Part shown: piece by piece, positions 34,912-42,100 of the stretch
Layout: each line of letters starts with the position of its first letter
How positions within the stretch are numbered: the first letter of the stretch is position 1
DNA from: JANMCE01 sp031360915
GTDB lineage: Bacteria > Actinomycetota > Acidimicrobiia > Acidimicrobiales > Ilumatobacteraceae
DNA: 43,414 nt
Assembly: GCA_031360915.1 (NCBI GenBank)
Contig: JANMCE010000002.1
Location: 1-43,414, forward strand
Direction of reading: 5' to 3'
Notes under the pieces: model-generated
What the model saw: only the letters and a program-made list of their open reading frames with translations
Databases searched by the model: none
Told to the model about the DNA's origin: nothing
Program-made: the position numbers and the translations under genes

Positions 34912-36537
34912 TCAGCCCAGTTCGATCTCGGTCCGACGGGCCTGGTCGTAGTCGGTGCCGGGCAGCGCCCCACCCGACACGATCTTGTAGTCGGCCTGCA
35001 CGCCGAGGCTGATGAGATAGTCGGCCACCCGCTGCGCCCGTTCCTTGGAGACGAGGGCGATGTTGTCCGGTGTGCCGCGGTTGTCGGCATAACCCGTGAT
35101 CTTCACCGGGGCCCTGGGTCCGGCCGCTTTGATCTTCTTCGCGACATCTTTCAGGATGACCGTTGCTTCTTGGGTGAGGCTGGAGCTGCTGGCGTTGAAG
35201 AACACCGAGACTTTCTCCACTCCGGCCTTCGGCGGCGCCGTGGTGGCCGGTGTTGGTGCCGGTGTCGTTGCTCCTGCGGGCGCCAGCGTGGTGGCTGGTG
35301 CCGTGGTTGCGGGAGTCGGAGCAGCGGTCGTAACGGCCGGTGCGGCGGTGTCGGGCGGGAGGGCGTTCGGTGGGAGCAGTACCTTGTCGATGGAGTAGAT
35401 CGAGGCGGCCTGCGGACCGGACGTGGCGGCAACACTGTTGACGATCACATTGGTTCCCTCAACCTGAATGGTGAGTGGGTCACCTTCCAACGACGGCAGT
35501 GGCCCGCTCTTCAGAGCCTCGGGCCCGAGGTTGCCTGATGCCACGTGGAACAGCAGCACCTTCGTGAGCGCGTCCTTGTTGCCAAGCAATTTGTCGAGCG
35601 TGCCGGGCGGCAACTGGGCGAACGCCGCGTCGGTGGGAGCGAAGATGGTGTACGGCCCGCCGTTCTTCAATGTGTCGGTGAGGCCGGCCGTCTCCAAGGC
35701 GGCGAGCAGCGTCTTGTGGTTGCCGTCGGCCTGCAAGGTCTCTATCACCGGTGCAGCCGGTGCGGCCTGCGCCGTTGCCGCGGTTGTGGCGACGGAAGCT
35801 GTGGTGGCACCCGCGCTGCCAACCGGCTTGGTGGTGACGGTGGCCGTCTTGACGGTGGTTGCCGACGTGGTGGTGGAATCGTTGTTGCGGTTCAGTAGCC
35901 AGTAGAGACCGGCGCCGACAACGGCGAGTGCAAGGAGAACCGGCAGCAGTGGCCGCTTGCGCCGCGTGGTGGTCGTCATGACGTGATCCGTGTCGGCCTC
36001 GACCTCGGCGGTTGGTTCGGCAGGATCGACCGGCGGCACAATCGACTGCAGCACCGTCGGGGGAACCTCGGCTGGCGGCACGACGACTGGCACGACGACG
36101 GGCGGCACGATGACCGGTGCGGCTGGTGCGGTCGGCACATCGATGATCGGGGGAACCGGCGCACTCGAACCGAGCGATTGCACGACAGGGGGCTGCGCCG
36201 AACCCACCGGGATTTCGCCGGTCGGCGGTGCAAAACTGCTGGCCGTAGTTGGGTCGGGCGGTGTCGTCAACGGCGGCACCGCGACTGCCGACACGACGGC
36301 CATACTGAGTGGACCAACCCCCGGAACCTCCACGCGCGCCAGCACCTGGCGCAGCCACGGCATGTCACCCTTGGCTAAACGACTGGCGAACTGGCCGCGC
36401 TCTTCGGTGGAGATGTGGTCGCGCAGGAAGTTCAGTCGGCCGCTTTGAAAGTGGTCGCGCACCCAGGCAAGATCGCCTTCGGCCACCTTGTCGCGGAAGA
36501 GTTGTGCAAATTGAGGGGAGACATCACTCTCAGGCAT
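34912..36537 (-). CDS. Membrane-anchored FAS1–OmpA fusion protein
   Basis: A 541-residue protein. Residues 1-80 are a charged cytosolic part with two similar short segments (GDLAWVRDHF and GDMPWLRQVL). Residues 85-180 are Pro/Val-rich; 197-216 are one membrane span after RRKR, placing the rest outside. A Thr/Ala linker is followed by a fasciclin (FAS1) domain at about 264-390 (TLLAALETAGLTDTL, YTIFAPTDAAFAQLP, VNSVAATSGPQAASIYSIDKVLLP). After a second Ala/Pro/Thr linker comes an OmpA C-terminal domain at 440-541 with ITGYADNRG and ERAQRVADYL. OmpA domains bind peptidoglycan; FAS1 domains mediate adhesion or binding. I infer a wall-contacting membrane protein. The combination is unusual for an organism without a classical outer membrane. 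Confidence 0.88.
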   Translation of the reverse strand: MPESDVSPQFAQLFRDKVAEGDLAWVRDHFQSGRLNFLRDHISTEERGQFASRLAKGDMPWLRQVLARVEVPGVGPLSMAVVSAVAVPPLTTPPDPTTASSFAPPTGEIPVGSAQPPVVQSLGSSAPVPPIIDVPTAPAAPVIVPPVVVPVVVPPAEVPPTVLQSIVPPVDPAEPTAEVEADTDHVMTTTTRRKRPLLPVLLALAVVGAGLYWLLNRNNDSTTTSATTVKTATVTTKPVGSAGATTASVATTAATAQAAPAAPVIETLQADGNHKTLLAALETAGLTDTLKNGGPYTIFAPTDAAFAQLPPGTLDKLLGNKDALTKVLLFHVASGNLGPEALKSGPLPSLEGDPLTIQVEGTNVIVNSVAATSGPQAASIYSIDKVLLPPNALPPDTAAPAVTTAAPTPATTAPATTLAPAGATTPAPTPATTAPPKAGVEKVSVFFNASSSSLTQEATVILKDVAKKIKAAGPRAPVKITGYADNRGTPDNIALVSKERAQRVADYLISLGVQADYKIVSGGALPGTDYDQARRTEIELG

Positions 36538-36614
36538 AGGTGCAGCGTAATGTCGCCACTCTGCTCCAACGTGGCACTTGCCGAGGTGACTTCCTTACGG
36601 GCTGTGTTGCGGCG

Positions 36615-36620
36615 TACGAT
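36615..36620 (+). promoter_or_regulatory. -10 box of a probable leaderless transcript (zinc-ribbon gene)
   Basis: TACGAT ends 6 bases before the ATG at 36627. The start supports an 88-residue product; an in-frame ATG at 36540 would run through this box. No clear -35. Confidence 0.45.
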
Positions 36621-36626
36621 CCAGCT

Positions 36627-36893
36627 ATGCCATCGCTCGGTACGCTGTTCGGTTTTCTCGTCGCAATCGCGTCCGCTGCGATCATCTTGAAGATCGGTGT
36701 CGGCTTGTTGCGCTCGATGGGTACGCCGCTGCCCGCACCTCCGCCTGAGGGTGAGCTTCGCAAGGTCAACCTGCGCTTTAGGTGTTCCATCTGTGGTGCC
36801 GAGGCCCGCCTGACCGCGGCACCGAACCAGGACCCTGAACCACCGCGTCACTGTATGGAAGACATGGACCTCTACGCCCCAGCGTTCGACTAG
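36627..36893 (+). CDS. Small membrane-anchored zinc-ribbon protein
   Basis: An 88-residue protein of unknown function. Residues 5-28 are a membrane span; a Pro-rich stretch (PLPAPPPEGE) leads to a compact domain RFRCSICGAEARL ending PEPPRHCMEDM. Cys53, Cys56, His75 and Cys76 could bind one zinc ion. Similar small proteins with a CxxC and a PPRHC motif occur in actinobacterial genomes without assigned function. It is divergent from the FAS1–OmpA gene with an 89-base gap, and convergent with crgA. Confidence 0.75.
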   Translation: MPSLGTLFGFLVAIASAAIILKIGVGLLRSMGTPLPAPPPEGELRKVNLRFRCSICGAEARLTAAPNQDPEPPRHCMEDMDLYAPAFD

Positions 36894-36901
36894 AGGTTGG
36901 G

Positions 36902-36923
36902 TTATCCACTCATCTGTGGACAA
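36902..36923. promoter_or_regulatory. Pair of DnaA-box-like sites
   Basis: TTATCCACT (36902-36910) and TGTGGACAA (36915-36923) face each other 4 bp apart. The second is the exact reverse complement of TTGTCCACA, the actinobacterial DnaA box; the first differs by one base from TTATCCACA. A third weak match, TGTTCACAG, is at 36927-36935. Confidence 0.55.
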
Positions 36924-36975
36924 CCCTGTTCACAGTGACCACCCACAGAGATTGTCTTGACGTAAAGTTGATGTT

Positions 36976-36991
36976 TCACCGCCCTCGGTGA
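36976..36991. terminator. Hairpin between convergent zinc-ribbon gene and crgA
   Basis: TCACCG (36976-36981), CCCT loop, CGGTGA (36986-36991), flanked by TTT on the left and GAAA on the right, which can extend the stem with a bulge. It lies 12 bases past the crgA stop on the minus strand, so it may end crgA transcription. Confidence 0.5.
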
Positions 36992-37003
36992 GAAACACTC
37001 CGA

Positions 37004-37354
37004 TCAACGGTACTGCGTGGCGACAAATAGTCCTAACAGGATGAGCGCCAAGCCCACAATGAGGTACCAGTTGTTCGGAACACCGGGCAGAACGTGCTGG
37101 ATGTAGTTCAACATAATGACCAGTGCACCGATAATCCACAGGGCGAACATGAGCACCGGGACCCAGGTCGGGCTCGGCTGCTTCATGTTGACGGCTGGCG
37201 GCGTGTAGCGCTTGGACGCGGTCGGCGTACGGTGCGCCGTGTCGGCGGTGTCGCTCGTACCACCTGCGGTGGGAGCCGCTGCGGTGGGCAGGTCGCCGGG
37301 GCGGGTGCCCTTCGGGGTGATGCGGCCGCCAGTCTTGCGCTTCGGAGGTGCCAT
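37004..37354 (-). CDS. crgA: Cell division protein CrgA
   Basis: A 116-residue membrane protein of the actinobacterial divisome, which in mycobacteria and streptomycetes recruits or modulates FtsZ-ring and peptidoglycan-synthesis partners. The N-terminal 55 residues are polar and disordered; SPTWVPVLMFALWIIGALVI begins the first span (63-83), the conserved NYIQHVLPGVPNNWYL loop follows, and a second span (96-113) ends near the C-terminus. ATG at 37354 is chosen; an in-frame start at 37405 adds 17 residues unlike the family. A TAGAGT -10-like box ends 10 bases before the ATG. It lies divergent from trpG, as in mycobacteria. Confidence 0.92.
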   Translation of the reverse strand: MAPPKRKTGGRITPKGTRPGDLPTAAAPTAGGTSDTADTAHRTPTASKRYTPPAVNMKQPSPTWVPVLMFALWIIGALVIMLNYIQHVLPGVPNNWYLIVGLALILLGLFVATQYR

Positions 37355-37419
37355 AAGACCCGACACTCTAGTGGAACAACGCGTTCGACAGTGGTGCTCG
37401 CGCAAGGCAGGCTTAGCGC

Positions 37420-38004
37420 ATGGCCCCCCGCGTTCTGGTGATCGACAACTACGACAGCTTCGTCTACAACCTGGTGCAGTACCTCGGTGAACTCGGCGCC
37501 GAACCGGTGGTGTACCGCAATGATGAGCTCACGGTCACCGACGCGCTTGCGCTCGATGTCGACAGCATCCTGCTGTCGCCTGGGCCCGGTCGCCCTGAGG
37601 ATGCGGGCATCATGCTCGATCTGATCCGCGAGGGCGCGGGCGTGAAACCGATCTTCGGGGTGTGTCTTGGTCATCAAGCCATCGGCCATGTGTTTGGCGG
37701 CGAGGTGGTTCGGGCGCGGGAGTTAATGCACGGCAAGACATCGTTGGTGAACCACCACAATGTCGGCGTGTTCGCCGGCCTGCCGAACCCGCTGGTGGCG
37801 ACCCGTTACCACTCACTCGTGGTCGAACCGTCCACTGTGCCCGATTGCCTTGAGGTAACGGCCACCACCGACGACGGCACCATCATGGGTCTGCGTCATC
37901 GCGACTTCCCGATCGAAGGCGTCCAGTTCCACCCCGAGTCCATCCTCACCGCCGCCGGCCACGACCTGTTGCGCAACTTCCTGTCCCAAGCCGCGGCCGT
38001 CTGA
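37420..38004 (+). CDS. pabA: Class I glutamine amidotransferase (anthranilate/ADC synthase component II, TrpG/PabA)
   Basis: A 194-residue subunit that releases ammonia from glutamine for anthranilate or 4-amino-4-deoxychorismate synthase. The opening VLVIDNYDSFVYNLVQYLGELG and LSPGPGRPEDAG are typical. The catalytic triad is Cys82 (GVCLGHQAIG), His171 and Glu173 (FHPES). No chorismate-binding partner gene is nearby, so tryptophan versus folate use cannot be separated; in many actinobacteria this crgA-linked copy is annotated trpG or pabA and may serve both. It ends at a strong hairpin against pknB. Confidence 0.93.
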   Translation: MAPRVLVIDNYDSFVYNLVQYLGELGAEPVVYRNDELTVTDALALDVDSILLSPGPGRPEDAGIMLDLIREGAGVKPIFGVCLGHQAIGHVFGGEVVRARELMHGKTSLVNHHNVGVFAGLPNPLVATRYHSLVVEPSTVPDCLEVTATTDDGTIMGLRHRDFPIEGVQFHPESILTAAGHDLLRNFLSQAAAV

Positions 38005-38021
38005 GCCCGTAGCCGCTTTTC

Positions 38022-38062
38022 TGGCAGTACCCGGTGTCGTACATCGACATCACCTACTGCCA
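38022..38062. terminator. Bidirectional terminator between pabA/trpG and pknB
   Basis: TGGCAGTA (38022-38029) pairs with TACTGCCA (38055-38062), and inner bases GGTG/CACC add to the stem. TTTT lies just left and AAAA just right, so each strand reads a U-rich end after the hairpin. Best terminator of the window, placed exactly between convergent genes. Confidence 0.75.
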
Positions 38063-38067
38063 AAACC

Positions 38068-40512
38068 TCAGGGGGCGGTGGTGGTGGCGGTGGCGCCGTC
38101 AGACTTCGGGCCAGGGACAGCCCCGGCCGACGATGCGGTCGGCTTCACGGTGGCGGTGTTGGTGAGCGGGCCAGTGGTGGAAATTCCCGCTGTCGTGCAC
38201 TCGAACGTTTTGCTGGCTCCTGCCGCGGCGTCGAACGGATCGGGCGTGAAGGTGCAGGCCGGCACGGTGGAGGTGATGCTGAACCCGGTCAACGTTGTGT
38301 TGCCCGTATTGGAGATAACGATGCGCCACGTGTAGCTCGCGGTGGCTCCAGCGGTGGCTGTCTCGCCGTAGGAGGAGTCGGCGGTACCGGTCTTCTTGAC
38401 CGTCACGGCCACACCGAAGGAGGGCGCCGGGGCGACCGTTGTGGTGGTGGCGGCGATTGTCGTCGTGGTGGTTGGAGCGAGGGTCGTGGTGGTGGCGGGG
38501 GCGACGCCGCGACCGATGGTGACGGTGACCTTGGACTTCTTGGCGGCCTTGGCGTTCGCGGGCGGATCCTGGGCGACAACCTTGCCGTCTTCGGGTCCAC
38601 CGAGCAACACGTCCTTTGACCCAGGGTTGCCGACGAGGAAGCCTGCCTCCTGGATCTTGGCGAAGGCTTCATCCTGTGTGAGGCCTGCGAGACCGGGCAC
38701 GACCTGATCGCCGATGCCGCTCGACACCAGAATCACGATCGGCGAGTCCTTCGGAACGGTTGGTACCTGGTCGGGCTTGTAACCGATGACCTTGTCCTTC
38801 TCGACGGTATCGCTTGCGGCTAGCTCTGAGCTGGGCTTCAGGCCGAGCGCCGTGAGCTGGCTAATGGCAGCATCGCGGCCGAGACCGGTGATGTTGGGCA
38901 GCGGAACCTGGGTGACGCCGTTGGAAACGGTGAGCGTGACCTTGGTGCCGGGCGGATAGTCGCCGGGTAGCGGCTCCTGCGAGATTACGGTGCCGGCTGC
39001 CTTATCGGCCGACTCGACACCGTTGATGACGAACGGCAGACCGAGCGCGGTCAGGTTCGTCTTGGCCGCGACGTCGGTACCGCCAACGAAGTTGATGACC
39101 GTTTTCTTGTTGGGCGACGCGCTGTAGATGACCTTCACATTGGAGAGGGCTGCTACCGAGGTGCCACCTGCGGGATCCAATTGGAAGACATTGCCCACCA
39201 CAGCCTGGTCAGTGACCTTGGGCTCGGGAATTGGATTGAGTTTGAGATCGCGCAGTTTCTGCTGCACGATCTCAAGCGGCTGATTGATGAGGTCGCTGGG
39301 AATGATGACCTGCGCGTCGGCCGGGGCCTTGGCGGTCTTGTTGGAGCTGGTGAGGAACCAGGTGAGCAGACCGGCCAGGGCGAGCACGAGGACGCCAGCG
39401 GCGATGTACCAGGCGGTGCGGTTGGGCTCGTCGTCGTAGGCGGGTCCGGTGGGCGCCGGGCGAGCCGGTGGTCGCTGCTGCTGGGCGATCATGGGGTCGT
39501 TGCTGACCCGGGACGGTTGGTGTCGAACGACTTCGACCGCTTGGCGCGGTTGCACGGTGGTGGCCGCGGCCGGGCGGACGATCTCGGTTCCGCGAGCGGG
39601 CGTGACCGGTGCGTTGAACGTGGTGGGCGCAACCGGCACAACGGTTGCAGCCGGGCGCGGTGCGGCAGCCACGGGCAGGCCGTCACGGAAGCGCTTGAGG
39701 TCGGCGCGTAGTTCGTCACCGTCGGCGTAGCGGTTGGCGGGGCTTTTGGAGAGCAGCTTCATGACGATGGCTTCGTAATCAGCGGGAACCTCTGGCGCCA
39801 CATCGCGTAGGCGTCGCGGCATCTCGTGCACCTGCTTGTACGCAATAGCGACGGGGTTGTCACCCGTGAACGGCGGCTTGCCGCACACCATTTCGTACAT
39901 GACGATGCCGAGCGAATACAGGTCGCTACGCGGGTCGGGTGTGGAGCCCTGGGCCTGCTCGGGTGAAAAGTAGGTGGCGGTGCCCATGACGGCACCGGCC
40001 TGGGTGAGATCCTGCTCGTGGGCAGAGTTGAGGGCGCGGGCGATGCCGAAGTCGGCCACCTTCACCGCGCCGGCCGGGTTCACCAAAATGTTGCCGGGCT
40101 TCACATCACGGTGCACCACGTTGGATGCATGCGCGAAGCCGAGTGCGCCAGCAACATCGAACGCAATGTCGGCGGCACGCTGGGGCAGGATGACGCCATC
40201 GGCGCGGAGAATGTCGGCCAGTGAGCGGCCGTTCACGTATTCCATCACGATGAAATAGGTAGAGCCCTGACGGCCCCAGTCGTACACGCCGACGATGTTC
40301 GGGTGGGTCAGGTTGGCGGCCGACTGCGCCTCGCGGCGGAACCGTTCGACGAAGCTGGGGTCGGTGGCGTACTCGGGGAACAGCACCTTGACGGCGACGG
40401 GGCGGTCGAGCAATCGGTCGCGGGCCAAGAACACGTCGGCCATGCCGCCACGTCCGATGCGCGAATGCACTTCGTAGCGGTCGTTGAATACGGGGTGGTC
40501 GGTGTCGGACAT
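38068..40512 (-). CDS. pknB: PASTA-domain Ser/Thr kinase (PknB-type) with a DUF11-like C-terminal domain
   Basis: An 814-residue membrane kinase that senses wall precursors outside and phosphorylates growth and division proteins inside. The kinase domain (13-278) has the Gly loop GRGGMADV, Lys42, Glu61, HRDVKPGN with Asp136, DFG (154-156) and SPE (183-185). A Pro/Ala/Arg linker leads to one span (about 367-387). Four PASTA repeats follow (about 401-465, 470-530, 533-598, 601-668). A Thr-rich spacer then leads to an extra domain (about 698-795) with ASYTWRIVISNTGNTTLTG, a two-Cys pattern and TNTATV, which is DUF11-like. Typical PknB ends at the last PASTA repeat, so this outer cap is unusual. 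It is the last gene of the rodA-pbpA-pknB set, 99 bases after pbpA. Confidence 0.94.
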   Translation of the reverse strand: MSDTDHPVFNDRYEVHSRIGRGGMADVFLARDRLLDRPVAVKVLFPEYATDPSFVERFRREAQSAANLTHPNIVGVYDWGRQGSTYFIVMEYVNGRSLADILRADGVILPQRAADIAFDVAGALGFAHASNVVHRDVKPGNILVNPAGAVKVADFGIARALNSAHEQDLTQAGAVMGTATYFSPEQAQGSTPDPRSDLYSLGIVMYEMVCGKPPFTGDNPVAIAYKQVHEMPRRLRDVAPEVPADYEAIVMKLLSKSPANRYADGDELRADLKRFRDGLPVAAAPRPAATVVPVAPTTFNAPVTPARGTEIVRPAAATTVQPRQAVEVVRHQPSRVSNDPMIAQQQRPPARPAPTGPAYDDEPNRTAWYIAAGVLVLALAGLLTWFLTSSNKTAKAPADAQVIIPSDLINQPLEIVQQKLRDLKLNPIPEPKVTDQAVVGNVFQLDPAGGTSVAALSNVKVIYSASPNKKTVINFVGGTDVAAKTNLTALGLPFVINGVESADKAAGTVISQEPLPGDYPPGTKVTLTVSNGVTQVPLPNITGLGRDAAISQLTALGLKPSSELAASDTVEKDKVIGYKPDQVPTVPKDSPIVILVSSGIGDQVVPGLAGLTQDEAFAKIQEAGFLVGNPGSKDVLLGGPEDGKVVAQDPPANAKAAKKSKVTVTIGRGVAPATTTTLAPTTTTTIAATTTTVAPAPSFGVAVTVKKTGTADSSYGETATAGATASYTWRIVISNTGNTTLTGFSITSTVPACTFTPDPFDAAAGASKTFECTTAGISTTGPLTNTATVKPTASSAGAVPGPKSDGATATTTAP

Positions 40513-40611
40513 GTCAGGAAGAGGTTAGGCCAGCAGGAGGGTCAACGAGGGGCACGACCAGTGGGACAAGGTTTGGAGGGTATGTCATATCGGTGCGGTC
40601 GGGGGCGCGGG

Positions 40612-42090
40612 TCACTGAAGAACCGTCAGCGCCTTGTTCAGGAGTTGTCGCGCGATGGGGCCGGCAATGGTGCCACCGACGCCTGCGGTGACCTCGGGTG
40701 AGGCTTTCACGAACACCGCAAACGCAACAACCGGATGCTCCGCGGGAGCGAAACCGATGATCCACGCGTGTGACGACTGACCACCCGGTTCGGTCGGTCC
40801 GCGGAGCTGCGCGGTGCCGGTCTTGGCAGCGGCCTGGATGCCGTTGTCGAGCTTCATACAGCAGCGCGCCGTGCCGTTGTTGACCACGCCCATCATGAAG
40901 CTGTTGAGCGTTGCCGCGGTCTGCGGCGACATGGCCGTCTTCCACTCCTTCGGCTTGGCCTTCGCCAACACGCCACCGCCGGAATCGCGCGTTTCCTCCA
41001 CGACATAGGGCGCCATGATCTTGCCCTTGTTGGCCACCGCAGAGGCGACGAGCGCCATCTCGAGCGGCGTGCCCTGCACCGCGTTCTGACCGAAGCCCGA
41101 CTGGGCCAGCTTGGGGGCGTCCTGGTCGAAGTCCTTCACCTGGCCGAAGAACGAGGCCGCGACATCGGGCAGGTCGAGCGGGGCCTTTTCGTTGAAGCCG
41201 AAGTTGTTCACTGCGGCCACCATCTTGTCGGCGCCGAGGGCCAGCGAGGTCTGCGCGAACGGGATGTTGCAGCTGATTTCGAACACCCGCTGCATCTGAC
41301 CGCCGCACAACTCGCCGCCGTAGTTCTGGATGGGAATCTGGGTGTTCGGCGGCAGCCACTCCTTGCTGACGTCGAACGACGAATCGAGCGTGAGCGCGCC
41401 GTTCTCGAACCCGGCAGTGGCGGTGAGCACCTTGAAGGTGGAGCCCGGCATGTAGCGCTCCTGGTAGGCGTTGGCTAGCAGTGGCTTCTCGGGATTCAAC
41501 AGGTACAACGAGCGGGCCTCTTCGGCCTTGGTGAAGTCGTGGTCGGCGATCTGGTTCGGGTCGTAGCTCGGGTTCGACCACATAGCCCGTATCGCTCCGC
41601 TGCGCGGGTCGAGCAGTACGACGGAACCTTCCTTGTCGCCAAGAGCGTCCCGGGCTTCTCGCTGCAGATCGGCGCGCAGGCTGAGGTACACATCGCCAGT
41701 GTTGACCTTGCCCGAGAACATGCTGCCGATGCCCTTGAGTTCCTGTTGTGCGGTCTTGCCGGTGAGCACGTCGTTGTACGCCGACTCGACCTCGGTCGTG
41801 CCGTACTTCAGCGAGAAGTAGCCGACGGGGTGACCGAACAGATCGCCCAGCGGATAGCTGCGTTTGTAGGCGAAGCGATCCGTTGACGGCAGGCTTTCGG
41901 CCACGGTCTCGTTGTCGGCGGTGAAGATGGCGCCGCGGGCGCGGTTGAAGTCACGGATGACGCCGCGGGTGTTGGCGGGGTCGGTGTTGTAGGTCTTGGC
42001 TTTGGCGACCTGCAGCCAGTTCAGCTGTGCGAAAAGGATCACGTAGATGACGATGAGCGCCAGGCCGAGACGGCGGATCTGCTTGTTCAT
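40612..42090 (-). CDS. pbpA: Class B penicillin-binding protein PbpA (transpeptidase)
   Basis: A 492-residue D,D-transpeptidase that cross-links peptidoglycan with its SEDS partner. One N-terminal span (about 9-28) is followed by a dimerisation part containing NTRGVIRDFNRARGAIFTADN (40-60), and a transpeptidase domain with the catalytic S217-T-F-K220, S273-C-N275 and K423-T-G motifs. Length matches actinobacterial PbpA (about 490). It lies 10 bases downstream of the rodA stop on the same strand and just before pknB, as in mycobacteria. Confidence 0.95.
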   Translation of the reverse strand: MNKQIRRLGLALIVIYVILFAQLNWLQVAKAKTYNTDPANTRGVIRDFNRARGAIFTADNETVAESLPSTDRFAYKRSYPLGDLFGHPVGYFSLKYGTTEVESAYNDVLTGKTAQQELKGIGSMFSGKVNTGDVYLSLRADLQREARDALGDKEGSVVLLDPRSGAIRAMWSNPSYDPNQIADHDFTKAEEARSLYLLNPEKPLLANAYQERYMPGSTFKVLTATAGFENGALTLDSSFDVSKEWLPPNTQIPIQNYGGELCGGQMQRVFEISCNIPFAQTSLALGADKMVAAVNNFGFNEKAPLDLPDVAASFFGQVKDFDQDAPKLAQSGFGQNAVQGTPLEMALVASAVANKGKIMAPYVVEETRDSGGGVLAKAKPKEWKTAMSPQTAATLNSFMMGVVNNGTARCCMKLDNGIQAAAKTGTAQLRGPTEPGGQSSHAWIIGFAPAEHPVVAFAVFVKASPEVTAGVGGTIAGPIARQLLNKALTVLQ

Positions 42091-42100
42091 GCCGCGCCGC

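Noticed and set aside
40514..41581. 355-codon minus-strand frame overlapping the 3' part of pbpA
   Set aside because: It is the wrong frame of pbpA, low in hydrophobic residues and rich in Arg and Gly; pbpA has all catalytic motifs in its own frame.
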